Below, one piece after another: positions 53,791-62,584 of a DNA stretch of 64,000 bases. The notes below the pieces were generated by a model. That model was not told the origin of the DNA. It saw only the letters and a program-made list of their open reading frames with translations, and made no database searches. This DNA is from G965218495 sp965218495 (GTDB lineage Bacteria > Bacteroidota > Rhodothermia > Rhodothermales > Bin80), in NCBI GenBank assembly GCA_965218495.1, contig OZ244626.1, positions 1-64,000 of the forward strand, read 5' to 3'. The translations under genes were made by a program, and so were the position numbers. Within the stretch, counting starts at the first letter, position 1. Each line of letters starts with the position of its first letter.

Positions 53791-54638
53791 CGACACCAAG
53801 CCTGCTACGGCCAGAGAGTCGCAAGCGAAAGCACAGCTTGCTACGCGAGCAGATCCGGTCGGACCGGTTTTCACGCTACCGGGGACAGCTACCTCGCGTG
53901 GCCGTGCCGTCATTCTTCACGCTGATGAACCTCTTCAGCGGATTTCTGGCTATCACACAGGTGCACGAAGGGCAGTATGTCTATGCCTGCTATCTGGTTG
54001 TGCTAGCCGGGTTTTTCGACCTGCTTGACGGCATGATGGCAAGGCTGTCGCAGGGACAAAGCCTCTTTGGCGTGGAGCTTGACTCGCTGAGCGACGTGGT
54101 CTCCTTTGGTGTGGCCCCTTCGTACCTCGTGTATGCGTTTGCTCTTAGCGACTTTGGAGTGTTCGGAGTCATCGTATCGGCATTGCCTGCCATGTGCGCG
54201 GCGGTACGGCTGGCCCGGTACAACGTTGCGTTTGACGGCGACAGCAAAGATTACTTCATTGGGCTTCCGGCCCCGGTCCATGCGTTCGTAATTATTACGT
54301 TTGTGCTCAACGCGAGCTCTGAAAACTGGTTGGTTCAGCGTGGGCTGCTTGATGATGCCGCGATGATTCCTGTAGTCTTTATTCTTGCCGCACTCATGGT
54401 GACCAACATTGCCTTTGACGGCACGCCAAAGCCCACGACAGCGTACCTTGCGGCCAAGCCGCTGGAGGCATTCGGCTATGGCGCTGGTATAGTCCTAATC
54501 ATCGCTCTGCGCGAATTCGGCCTACTTCTTGGCCTAGCAGCTTACCTGCTTACAGGCATCATCCGCGCGGTCTATCACGGAGTCCGCGTCATCAGGAAGC
54601 GGGCTCTGGCCAACGAAGAATTCACCAAACTGAGCTAA
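53787..54638 (+). CDS. pssA: CDP-diacylglycerol-serine O-phosphatidyltransferase
   Basis: 283 residues, an integral membrane protein with about six to eight helices. The CDP-alcohol phosphatidyltransferase motif is DLLDGMMARLSQGQSLFGVE then LDSLSD (about 75-100), with the conserved aspartates in place. It condenses CDP-diacylglycerol with serine to give phosphatidylserine, which the product of the preceding gene decarboxylates. The N-terminal 35 residues are basic and cytoplasmic. purS follows after 2 nt, probably a shared transcript without a functional link. Confidence 0.94.
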   Translation: MTTPSLLRPESRKRKHSLLREQIRSDRFSRYRGQLPRVAVPSFFTLMNLFSGFLAITQVHEGQYVYACYLVVLAGFFDLLDGMMARLSQGQSLFGVELDSLSDVVSFGVAPSYLVYAFALSDFGVFGVIVSALPAMCAAVRLARYNVAFDGDSKDYFIGLPAPVHAFVIITFVLNASSENWLVQRGLLDDAAMIPVVFILAALMVTNIAFDGTPKPTTAYLAAKPLEAFGYGAGIVLIIALREFGLLLGLAAYLLTGIIRAVYHGVRVIRKRALANEEFTKLS

Positions 54639-54640
54639 AC

Positions 54641-54901
54641 ATGTACAAAGCCACCATCACGGTCACGTTACGCCCGTCCATCCTCGACCCACAAGGGAAG
54701 GCGGCCCGGAATGCGCTCACCAACTTGGGCTTCGAGGCTATTGAACGTGTGCGCGTGGGAAAGATTGTGGAGATGTGGATCAACGAGGAGTCCGCGGATG
54801 CGGCCTATATTGCGGCAACGGCAGCGTGTGAGAAGCTGCTGGCGAATCCGGTCATGGAGGACTTCAGGGTGAAGGTCGCCGACGAGCCCTCAGAAGGCTA
54901 G
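54641..54901 (+). CDS. purS: Phosphoribosylformylglycinamidine synthase subunit PurS
   Basis: 86 residues, the size of PurS in the three-part PurSQL amidotransferase. It contains TVTLRPSILDPQGKAARNAL near the start and GKIVEMWI in the centre. PurS links the glutaminase PurQ to the synthetase PurL in the fourth step of purine synthesis. purQ and purL are not in the window. Its TAG at 54899-54901 forms a CTAG with the stop codon of the convergent DUF5916 gene. Confidence 0.93.
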   Translation: MYKATITVTLRPSILDPQGKAARNALTNLGFEAIERVRVGKIVEMWINEESADAAYIAATAACEKLLANPVMEDFRVKVADEPSEG

Positions 54902-57411
54902 CGCAGGAACTTGTAGCTGAACTTGACCAGAATCACGTTTGTGGGGAGCACGCCGAAGGTGTCAAAGAACTGGTCTACCGTATGCTGGTTGTAGGGAGAG
55001 GGGCTTGTAAGATCTAAGGCGGAAAGTTCCGCACTATTGGACCGGGACTGGGTCCAGACTACAAACAGCGTGGATCCTGGTCGGTATTCCCACCGGACTA
55101 CCGTGTTGGTCTGCAAGTTATTGAAGGCGAAATCGTACCGTTTCGGGTAACTGTCCACCGGGACCAGCGTGTCCCGATCCCGCAGCAAGAGGAAGCGCTT
55201 GTTTTTGCCGCGAGCGGCAAAGAGTTGCCCGTAAAATTGGATGGCGAGCGTCGGTGTAAGCGTGAGGTTGCCGCGGAGCGATACATCGGCCGACTGCGTG
55301 CTGCGTTCACCGAATACTGGCACATAATGGCGCCCGAGTGCGTCATCGGGTGTCCGGCGTGCCAGAACCGAGCCTATGCCATCGCTGCCGCTGAAGGTAT
55401 GCCATACCTCAACGTCTTCAGGGGCGGTGTGCGAGGACTCGCTAATGGTCCACCCGTTCGGACCTGGCGCAAACGCTTCGTTGGAGGCCCACTCCGTTAC
55501 GCCGTACTCGCGCCCGACGCCTACCTCGAGCGACAGATTGATCCGCGATGACATCGTCCACTCCCCCTCAAGGCTGGCTTCCAGTGATCGGCCGCCATCC
55601 CCGTAGAAGCCTAAATCAACCTGTGGAGCCAGCTGCCATGTCCGCCTCGTGTCGGTGGAGTACTCCAGGTCTACGTTAACCTCCCTGGGTTGCGCACGTG
55701 GTCCCAAGCCCCGCGTTTCCGTCACGTCATATCCGCCAAGAAGGTAATCACTTCGGGTACTGATCTCGATTTCCTGAAAACCACGGGTAGTCCAGTCGGA
55801 AGTGAAGAAAAAGCCCGTACCGTTGGAGATGCCCTCCTTGTATGAAAGCCCGCTGCCAGCGTACAGGCGAATATCGGCCCGCTGGAAGGGGCCGACGGGG
55901 CGGCCGCCGTTGATCTGGTGAGAAAACCCACCGTAAAAGTTGGTGTTGTTGTTCTGGCGCAATCGGCCCACATCGTTCGGGTTGTACTTGTCGCTGATCA
56001 CCGAAAGCCCAAAGGAGTAATTCCATACGGACCGTTGACGGTCGAAGCCAGCGGTCAACGCGAACCCGTTGTCCGCGCTGTCGTCAATCTGGCGACGCGT
56101 CACGCTGAGCTGCCCATCAACTTTGTATTGATTCTGCCTGAAGCGTAGGTCCCAGTCCATGCCACCCGCAACGCTGCGGAGATCCGACGCGTTGTCAAAG
56201 TACGTCACCATGCCCCCGACATTGGAGAGGTTGCCGATCTGCTGCTGCGCGCGGCCAACTCCGTAGTAATTCGAGGGACTGAATTTGTCGCCTGTGGCTG
56301 CACCGAAAAAACCGAAATTTGCACCACGCCCGGTGCGCCCGGATACCTTCGTAGCACCGACAATGGGAGCTTGCGCCCCAATTCGGCGGGTATAGAGCAG
56401 CGATCCGCCGTGGTCCAAGCTGTACCGGAAAATCTGCGTGCCTTCGGTAAAGAAAGGGCGACGCTCGGGAAAGAATGTCTCGAACGCCGTCAAGTTGAGC
56501 TCGGCAGGATCGGCTTCCACCTGGCCAAAGTCCGGGTTTATTGTTGCATCCAGGGTAATGTTAGTCGAAAGTCCAACCTTGAGGTCTCCGCCGAAGTCGC
56601 CGGTTGATGTGCGGCGAATGCTGCCGGCAGTGTCTCCTTCTTCAAAGCGCGCTCTTGCCACGGTGTAGGGCGTGACCTGTATGTTGCGGCGTGCCTGGAT
56701 GTCGACGATACCTTCCAGGACGCCAAAATGCGCTACGGTTCCGCTGCTCCGCTCTGTGCGGGGAACGAGAACCCACTCATCAGTTTCGCTGAGGCGGGGG
56801 ATGACGCGCTTAAAGTTAATGCCCCACCGCTGAATTCTCGAATCCGAGAATCGCAGCATCGAATACGGGATGCGTATCTCAGCGATCCAGCCTTCGTCAG
56901 TTATTCTGACCTCCGTATGCCATACTGCATCCCAGGAGGTGTCAAAGCCGAAGCCACCAGATCCGCCTCCAAAGGTGCGGCCTACATAGATTCCATCGGC
57001 TTGGACACCCGACGCGCTTACCGCGAAGTTGTAAGCAGTCTTGCGGTCATAGTACGAGTCAATGGAGGCAACAAACCAGTCCGCTTGATTGAATTCATCG
57101 CGTCGTCCCAAGGGCCTTCGGATCTTTTCCGCTTCGTCGTCGTGGAGCACCACGCCGATGTACAACGCGGCGCTTCCATAGAGCACGCGCACTTCCGTCG
57201 GCTGAGTGGCCGGGGCCCCTTCGTCAGGCGAAAACTGCGAAAAGCCCGTGGCAACGGAGGCTGAGGCCCACCCCGGCTCGTCAAGAAAGCCGTCAACGCT
57301 GATGCTGCCGGCCGTCGGCTCCGCAGTCAGGATGCACTCATCGGGGCACTTGGGGTCCGGGAATGGTCCAGGTGCCACGACCGCGCCTAGCAGCAAGGCA
57401 GTTATCAGCAT
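54898..57411 (-). CDS. DUF5916-domain protein with N-terminal CBM9-like domain
   Basis: 837 residues. A signal peptide (about 1-15) precedes a carbohydrate-binding-9-like beta sandwich (about 30-225; SVDGFLDEPGWASA, VLYGSAALYIGVVLHDDEAE and WGINFKRVIPR). The remainder is a DUF5916 region (SPDEGAPATQPTEV early and TFFPERRPFFTEGTQIFRY near residue 320) that reads as an outer-membrane barrel ending LVKFSYKFLR. The family is widespread in Bacteroidetes-type and Gemmatimonadetes genomes; its substrate is not established. It is convergent with purS and shares a CTAG stop. A small open frame may precede it. Confidence 0.92.
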   Translation of the reverse strand: MLITALLLGAVVAPGPFPDPKCPDECILTAEPTAGSISVDGFLDEPGWASASVATGFSQFSPDEGAPATQPTEVRVLYGSAALYIGVVLHDDEAEKIRRPLGRRDEFNQADWFVASIDSYYDRKTAYNFAVSASGVQADGIYVGRTFGGGSGGFGFDTSWDAVWHTEVRITDEGWIAEIRIPYSMLRFSDSRIQRWGINFKRVIPRLSETDEWVLVPRTERSSGTVAHFGVLEGIVDIQARRNIQVTPYTVARARFEEGDTAGSIRRTSTGDFGGDLKVGLSTNITLDATINPDFGQVEADPAELNLTAFETFFPERRPFFTEGTQIFRYSLDHGGSLLYTRRIGAQAPIVGATKVSGRTGRGANFGFFGAATGDKFSPSNYYGVGRAQQQIGNLSNVGGMVTYFDNASDLRSVAGGMDWDLRFRQNQYKVDGQLSVTRRQIDDSADNGFALTAGFDRQRSVWNYSFGLSVISDKYNPNDVGRLRQNNNTNFYGGFSHQINGGRPVGPFQRADIRLYAGSGLSYKEGISNGTGFFFTSDWTTRGFQEIEISTRSDYLLGGYDVTETRGLGPRAQPREVNVDLEYSTDTRRTWQLAPQVDLGFYGDGGRSLEASLEGEWTMSSRINLSLEVGVGREYGVTEWASNEAFAPGPNGWTISESSHTAPEDVEVWHTFSGSDGIGSVLARRTPDDALGRHYVPVFGERSTQSADVSLRGNLTLTPTLAIQFYGQLFAARGKNKRFLLLRDRDTLVPVDSYPKRYDFAFNNLQTNTVVRWEYRPGSTLFVVWTQSRSNSAELSALDLTSPSPYNQHTVDQFFDTFGVLPTNVILVKFSYKFLR

Positions 57412-57620
57412 AGGGGACCCACGTCTGCGTTATTTTCAGTCAAGAAAGGTGCAAGTTCGTCAGCGACCCACGTTGACGAGTGCCATCCACTTTTGGTTCC
57501 ATGCAGGTCCAGGCGGTACCAGCCTCGAAACCCGTAGTCCGTCGGGATGGGATTGATGCTGGCCCCTGTAGCCTGGCGGGGTGAAGCATCTGAGGCTTGC
57601 GTTGCGGTTGGCCAGTGCAC
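57405..57620 (-). CDS. Possible small protein between rnhA and the DUF5916 gene
   Basis: A GTG-initiated 71-residue frame starts 3 nt after the rnhA stop and ends 7 nt inside the DUF5916 gene. The middle (PIPTDYGFRGWYRLDLHG then KSGWHSSTWVADEL) has a coding-like composition, but there is no clear ribosome site or family. It may be a real small gene or a chance frame in the 212-bp spacer. Confidence 0.25.
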   Translation of the reverse strand: MHWPTATQASDASPRQATGASINPIPTDYGFRGWYRLDLHGTKSGWHSSTWVADELAPFLTENNADVGPLC

Positions 57621-57623
57621 GGC

Positions 57624-58061
57624 TCACCGCAACGCCAGCCTAGCCTCGGTGGCAAGCCGATCTACCTGGTTGTTACGCTCGTTGGTGGAATGGGCCTTTA
57701 CCTTGATCCAAGTGACCCTGTGACGGCGGGTTTCTTCGAGTAGCCCCCGCCAGAGATCCTCGTTCTTGACCGGACTCTTACTGGCCGTAAGCCATCCGTT
57801 TTTCTCCCACCGGCCTAGCCATTTTTGCTTGAAAGCGTTCAACATGTATGTGCTATCGGTATGAAGTCTTACCTCGCATGGCACCTTCAGGGCGCGGAGC
57901 GCTTCCAGCGCAGCCGTCAGCTCCATCTTGTTGTTGGTGGTGCGGTGGGCTGCGCCCGTTAGAACGCGTACGTTCTTGCCGTATATAAGCACTGCTGCCC
58001 AGCCGCCCTTGCCGGGGTTTGGCTTGCAGCCCCCGTCCGTATATATCGTAACTTTTTTCAT
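57624..58061 (-). CDS. rnhA: Ribonuclease HI
   Basis: 145 residues. The catalytic acidic residues are seen in YTDGGCKPNPGKGGWA (D8), NNKMELTAALEAL (E48 region), LHTDSTYMLN (D70 region) and NERNNQVDRLATEA (last Asp). The basic handle region (KWLGRWEKNGWLTA) is present, so this is the E. coli-like class. It removes RNA from RNA-DNA hybrids. Its ATG and the obg ATG are divergent and only 16 bp apart, so promoters must overlap the neighbouring coding sequences. Confidence 0.96.
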   Translation of the reverse strand: MKKVTIYTDGGCKPNPGKGGWAAVLIYGKNVRVLTGAAHRTTNNKMELTAALEALRALKVPCEVRLHTDSTYMLNAFKQKWLGRWEKNGWLTASKSPVKNEDLWRGLLEETRRHRVTWIKVKAHSTNERNNQVDRLATEARLALR

Positions 58062-58077
58062 GGCATAGCCTGAAGGT

Positions 58078-59112
58078 ATGCGGTTTGTAGACTATGTGAC
58101 CATAAAGGTACGCAGTGGGCATGGAGGGCCCGGTTGCGTCGCGTTCCGCCGCGAAAAGTTCGTACCCAGGGGTGGACCGTCCGGGGGCGACGGCGGCCGC
58201 GGTGGGTCGGTTCTGTTAGAAGCCGACCGCAATCTCTACACGCTGCTCGACCTGCGTTACAATCGTCACCACTTTGCGCCCAATGGCAAGGCAGGGGAAG
58301 GGAGCAACAAGTCAGGGAAAGATGGCCGGGACCTGGTTCTGCGCGTGCCTCCTGGTACGTTAGCGCGCACAACCTCGGGCCGTGAGGTGCTAGGTGAAGT
58401 TATAAACGAGGGTGATCAGCTTGTCCTGGTGCGCGGCGGCCGTGGCGGAAAGGGGAATGCGTTCTTTAGGCGGGCAACACGCCAGGTACCGCGCTACGCT
58501 CAGCCCGGGGAGCCCGGGGAAGAACAAGACATTACGCTTGAGCTGAAAATGCTCGCGGATGTAGGACTTGTGGGACAGCCCAACGCTGGCAAGAGCACGC
58601 TCGTAGCCTCCGTATCGGCTGCGCGGCCCAAAATCGCAGACTACCCGTTCACCACGCTTGTCCCGATGCTTGGCGTGGTTCAGGTAGAGTCCTTTCAGTC
58701 GTTTGTCATCGCCGATATCCCGGGGATTATTGCCGGTGCGAGCAAAGGGAAGGGGCTGGGGCTGCGCTTTCTGCAGCACATTGAGCGCAATGCGGTGCTG
58801 CTCTTTATTATTCCGGTGACCTCGCCCAAGCCGCGCGAAGAATATGATCAACTGCTTCATGAGCTGCGTACATACGATACTGCTGTGTTTTACAAGCCAC
58901 GTGTGGTGGCCTTCAGCAAGAGTGACCTACTGCCTCCGGCGGGGCATGAAGCATGGTTGGCGGAGGCGTGCGAGGCATTTCCTTCGGACCTCGAGGTGCA
59001 TCTAATCAGCAGCGTAGCGGGGACAGGGCTGGCCAGACTCAAGCGGGCGTTATGGGCGCGCGTGGTGGGTTTGCGAGCGGCCTCTGCGCAAGGGCCAGCG
59101 AACAATGGGTGA
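58078..59112 (+). CDS. obg: Obg-family GTPase
   Basis: 344 residues. The glycine-rich Obg fold occupies 1-158 (RSGHGGPGCVAFRREKFVP, GGPSGGDGGRGGSV, RGGRGGKGNAFFR). The GTPase domain follows with G1 GQPNAGKST, switch II DIPGIIAGASKGKGLG and the guanine-specificity motif FSKSDL. The C-terminal OCT domain of some Obg proteins is absent. It couples GTP state to 50S assembly and growth control. It overlaps the next pseudouridine synthase gene by 8 nt. Confidence 0.96.
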   Translation: MRFVDYVTIKVRSGHGGPGCVAFRREKFVPRGGPSGGDGGRGGSVLLEADRNLYTLLDLRYNRHHFAPNGKAGEGSNKSGKDGRDLVLRVPPGTLARTTSGREVLGEVINEGDQLVLVRGGRGGKGNAFFRRATRQVPRYAQPGEPGEEQDITLELKMLADVGLVGQPNAGKSTLVASVSAARPKIADYPFTTLVPMLGVVQVESFQSFVIADIPGIIAGASKGKGLGLRFLQHIERNAVLLFIIPVTSPKPREEYDQLLHELRTYDTAVFYKPRVVAFSKSDLLPPAGHEAWLAEACEAFPSDLEVHLISSVAGTGLARLKRALWARVVGLRAASAQGPANNG

Positions 59113-60133
59113 GGAGGTAATACAGCTCTACGTGCCGGACGGCAGGCCCCAGCGCATTGATGTGTTTATGGCGGGTGTCGTGCCGGGAACCTCCCGTGCG
59201 CGGATCCAGCAAAGCATCAAGCGCGGCGTTGTCTTGCTCAATGGCCGGCAGGTTCCGCGTCCATCGGTTCAGGTGCGGCAAGGTGACCACATCGTCTGGA
59301 CCGTACCCAAGCCACAGCCCATCGCGGTGATACCAGAGGACGTACCGCTGGATATCCTGTATGAAGATGACTACCTGCTCGTGGTCAACAAGCCTGCCGG
59401 AATGCCCACGCATCCTGGGCCAGGTCATAGTACGGGGACGCTGGTGCATGCGCTGCTGTACCATACCGGCGGAAAAGCTGTAACGGAAGCAGACCGCTCG
59501 CGAGATGGCGAGACCGGACTGAGCAGTCTCTACGAAGGGCCATATATAAGGCCCGGCATTGTTCATCGCCTTGACAAGGACACATCGGGTCTCGTGGTGG
59601 TGGCTAAAGATGACGCGACGCACCGCGGTTTAGCCGCCCAATTCGAGCATCGAACAATTGATCGAACGTACCACGGTATCGTTTGGGGGGTGCCGGATCC
59701 GCCGGAAGGACGAGTCGAATCCCCCATTGGGCGGGATCCCAGGCATCGCAAGAAGATGGCGGTGGTCGCTGCGGCCCGGGGCAAGCGTGCTGCGACACGT
59801 TTTGCGGTAGTCCAGCCGCTCGCGTTTACGGCACTGGTGGCCTTTAGCCTCGAGACCGGCCGTACGCACCAGATTCGCGTGCATGCGCAGCATATGGGAC
59901 ATGCCATCCTGGGGGATCCCACCTATGGCGGGCGAACGGTACGGTATGGGCCCGTCACCAGTCGGCGCAAAGCTACCTACAGCCGGCTCTTTGCCCAGCT
60001 TGCCCGTCAGGCGTTGCATGCCAAGGACCTCGCCTTTACGCATCCAAGAAGCGGCAAGACCGTGTCGGTAACCAGTGAATTGCCTATGGACATGCGAGTG
60101 GCTTTTGACATGCTTTCGAGTGTAGAGTCATGA
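59105..60133 (+). CDS. RluA-family pseudouridine synthase
   Basis: 342 residues. An S4 RNA-binding domain (about 15-75; RIDVFMAGVVPGTSRARIQQ) is followed by the catalytic domain with HRLDKDTSGLVVVAK (catalytic Asp after RL near residue 157) and GRTHQIRVHAQHMGHAILGD. A 25-residue variable loop precedes the HRLDKDTSG motif. Members make pseudouridine in 23S rRNA (RluD, RluC) or tRNA; RluD-like is most likely from the S4 domain and overall length, but this cannot be settled. Translation is coupled to obg. Confidence 0.91.
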   Translation: MGEEVIQLYVPDGRPQRIDVFMAGVVPGTSRARIQQSIKRGVVLLNGRQVPRPSVQVRQGDHIVWTVPKPQPIAVIPEDVPLDILYEDDYLLVVNKPAGMPTHPGPGHSTGTLVHALLYHTGGKAVTEADRSRDGETGLSSLYEGPYIRPGIVHRLDKDTSGLVVVAKDDATHRGLAAQFEHRTIDRTYHGIVWGVPDPPEGRVESPIGRDPRHRKKMAVVAAARGKRAATRFAVVQPLAFTALVAFSLETGRTHQIRVHAQHMGHAILGDPTYGGRTVRYGPVTSRRKATYSRLFAQLARQALHAKDLAFTHPRSGKTVSVTSELPMDMRVAFDMLSSVES

Positions 60134-60376
60134 AGTTGCCGCGCATTTCGAAACGATCATGGCCCGAAACCTCGTTCGCTGACCGTGAATCGCGGAATGG
60201 CCTGCTGACACGCTATGGCGATCTGTAAGCGAGGGCGACTGCCACGAGCGTGCCCATTGCGTGGTAGCCGTGGGGGTCCAGAGCGCGGCTGGCGTTAGCG
60301 CAATTCCAACCTTACTGGCATGCTGTGCGTACAACCGCGTTGCCTTTATGAGATCTAGACGGACTCCCCAAGCTAC

Positions 60377-61663
60377 GTGAAGACTGCTTTCCGATCCATT
60401 GAGGGGACCTACGACATTTTGCCGGGCGGCGCGTCACCTGTAACACGATTTGAAGCTTGGTGCCATGTCGAAGAGACAATCAGGGCGGTTATGCGTCGGT
60501 TTGCGTTTCAGGAGATCCGGACACCGATTTTGGAGCCGTTCGCGCTGATCGCGCGCGGCGTCGGCGAGATGACTGACATCGTGAACAAGGAAATGTTCAC
60601 CTTTGAGCGCGGAAAGACGCAGTACGTACTGCGCCCCGAGATGACTGCGCCGGTCATGCGTGCGTACCTGCAGCATAATCTTGATCAGCGCCCGGGCGAG
60701 CAACGTCTCTTCTATATGGGGCCATGTTTCCGCGCTGAACGACCGCAGAAGGGCCGGTACCGTCAGTTTCACCAATTCGGCGCGGAGATTTTGGGGGCCA
60801 CGGATGCCCGCGGTGACGCCGAAATTATCGCCTGTGCGATGGAAGTATACCGCGCAGTGGGCCTGACAAACACGGTGCTGCGTATCAACACGCTGGGGGA
60901 TTCTGAAAGCCGGCCCCGCTACAGCGAAGCACTTCGGGCTTACTTCGGACCACTGGAGAGCCAGCTCTCGGCTACGAGCCTGCAGCGACTAAAGACTAAT
61001 CCGCTACGGATTCTGGATACCAAGCTAGACTTTGAGCGCAGGTTCGTAGAGAGGGCTCCTCGCCTGATTGACTACGTCGATTTGGGCAGCCGCACGCACT
61101 ACGAATCGGTAAAAGCGCTGCTCAATGATGTAGGCGTTTCATTTGTGGAAGATCCGTTTCTGGTCCGTGGCTTGGACTACTATACGCGCACTGCATTCGA
61201 GCTGGAGAGCCCCGACATCGGGGCACAAAGCGCGCTCGCAGGCGGCGGGCGCTACGATCTGCTGTCCGTGTCAATTGGCAGTGCAAAGCCCGTGCCGGCA
61301 GTAGGGTTTGCTGCCGGGATGGAGCGCCTGCTTCTGGCCATGGAAACCATGGGTGCACCATGGCCCGGCGGACCTGTCTTGGACGCGTTTCTGATCGGTC
61401 TCGGTGCGGCAGCGTCGCAGGAGATCTTTCGATTGGCACATCTGCTGCGCCGGGCAGGGCTGCGCACCACCTATGGCTTGCAAGGGCGATCCATTAAGGC
61501 CCAGATGCGCACAGCGCACCGCCTTAAGGCGAGCCGTTGCGTGATCGTGGGCGACGAAGAATTAGCCTTGGGACAGGCTCAGGTCAAAGACATGAGCTTG
61601 GGCACGCAAGAATGCGTGTCATTTGACGCGTTACCTCGCTATCTACTCAGCCACCGCTCCTAA
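60377..61663 (+). CDS. hisS: Histidine-tRNA ligase
   Basis: 428 residues, normal for bacterial HisRS. The start is a GTG (60377). RSIEGTYDILPG opens the protein. Motif 2 is MGPCFRAERPQKGRYRQFHQ, the histidine A region is VRGLDYYTRTAFE and motif 3 is GGGRYDLLSV with AVGFAAGMERLL. A C-terminal anticodon-binding domain follows. It heads a run of four closely packed plus-strand genes (hisS, lgt, decarboxylase, rlmB-like). The 243 bp upstream contains no gene. Confidence 0.96.
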   Translation: MKTAFRSIEGTYDILPGGASPVTRFEAWCHVEETIRAVMRRFAFQEIRTPILEPFALIARGVGEMTDIVNKEMFTFERGKTQYVLRPEMTAPVMRAYLQHNLDQRPGEQRLFYMGPCFRAERPQKGRYRQFHQFGAEILGATDARGDAEIIACAMEVYRAVGLTNTVLRINTLGDSESRPRYSEALRAYFGPLESQLSATSLQRLKTNPLRILDTKLDFERRFVERAPRLIDYVDLGSRTHYESVKALLNDVGVSFVEDPFLVRGLDYYTRTAFELESPDIGAQSALAGGGRYDLLSVSIGSAKPVPAVGFAAGMERLLLAMETMGAPWPGGPVLDAFLIGLGAAASQEIFRLAHLLRRAGLRTTYGLQGRSIKAQMRTAHRLKASRCVIVGDEELALGQAQVKDMSLGTQECVSFDALPRYLLSHRS

Positions 61664-61666
61664 CGC

Positions 61667-62584
61667 ATGTTTCCTCGCATACTGGAAATACCTCTCCCAT
61701 TCGAGGTCTTGGGGGCCGAGTCGCTAACGATCTATTCGTTTGGTGCCATGATGGCCCTAGCGTTCCTGATAGCCGCTTGGCTGTCTCGTCGGGAATTGGA
61801 CCGCCTGTACCAGGCAGGCCACCTCGGTAGCGTAGCACTGCCGATCAAGAAGAGCAAAGCCAAGGGGCGGCGAAAGGGTGTGGCAAACGTAAGTCCGGCA
61901 CACTTGGTGGGCACAGTCGTGGTGATCGCAGTGGTGGGTGGGCTTGCAGGCGCCAAGTTGTTTCATATCCTCGAGAATATGAACGACTTCCGGGCGGATC
62001 CCGCCGGCATGATCTTTTCCAAGGGTGGGCTGACGTTCTACGGTGGCCTTCTGGTAGCAGGGGTAGGCATTGCATGGTACGTCCGCAAGAAAGGGGTAAG
62101 ACTGGCTACGTTTTGTGACGCGTTAATCCCTAACGTGCTTCTGGCCTATGGAATTGGGCGTATCGGATGCCATTTGGCCGGCGATGGTGATTGGGGCATC
62201 CCGTCGGACCCAGCAGCACGTCCCTCGTTTGTGCCTACCTGGCTCTGGGGGGAAACGTACCCCAACAACATCCGCGGTTTGACATTGCCGGACACCGGGG
62301 TCTATCCGACTTCGCTCTACGAATTCGGTATGGCACTAGTCCTGTTTGGCGTGCTCTATGCCCTGCGGAAGCATCCATTCAAGTGGGGCTGGATATTTTC
62401 GTTGACTTTGCTCTTTTTCGGCATAGAGCGGCTTCTCATAGAGCAGATTCGCGTGACTGCCAGGAACGATATCTTTGGTCTGGAGCTATCACAGGCTATG
62501 GTCTTTTCGTCGCTGCTGATTCTCCTTGGCGTGATTGGGCTGGTGCGAACCACACGGCGCCGCGAGAAGGTATCCACCCTTTGA
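61667..62584 (+). CDS. lgt: Phosphatidylglycerol-prolipoprotein diacylglyceryl transferase
   Basis: 305 residues with seven probable membrane helices. FYGGLLVAGVGIAWYV and the signature GIGRIGCHLAGDGDWGIP (about 162-179) are present; the conserved Asn of many Lgt proteins is Cys here, as in related Bacteroidetes-type sequences. Residues about 60-85 (KKSKAKGRRKGVAN) form a basic insertion between the first two helices that the E. coli protein lacks. Lgt attaches diacylglycerol to the lipobox cysteine of prolipoproteins. It starts 3 nt after hisS and its TGA overlaps the next start in TGATG. Confidence 0.95.
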   Translation: MFPRILEIPLPFEVLGAESLTIYSFGAMMALAFLIAAWLSRRELDRLYQAGHLGSVALPIKKSKAKGRRKGVANVSPAHLVGTVVVIAVVGGLAGAKLFHILENMNDFRADPAGMIFSKGGLTFYGGLLVAGVGIAWYVRKKGVRLATFCDALIPNVLLAYGIGRIGCHLAGDGDWGIPSDPAARPSFVPTWLWGETYPNNIRGLTLPDTGVYPTSLYEFGMALVLFGVLYALRKHPFKWGWIFSLTLLFFGIERLLIEQIRVTARNDIFGLELSQAMVFSSLLILLGVIGLVRTTRRREKVSTL

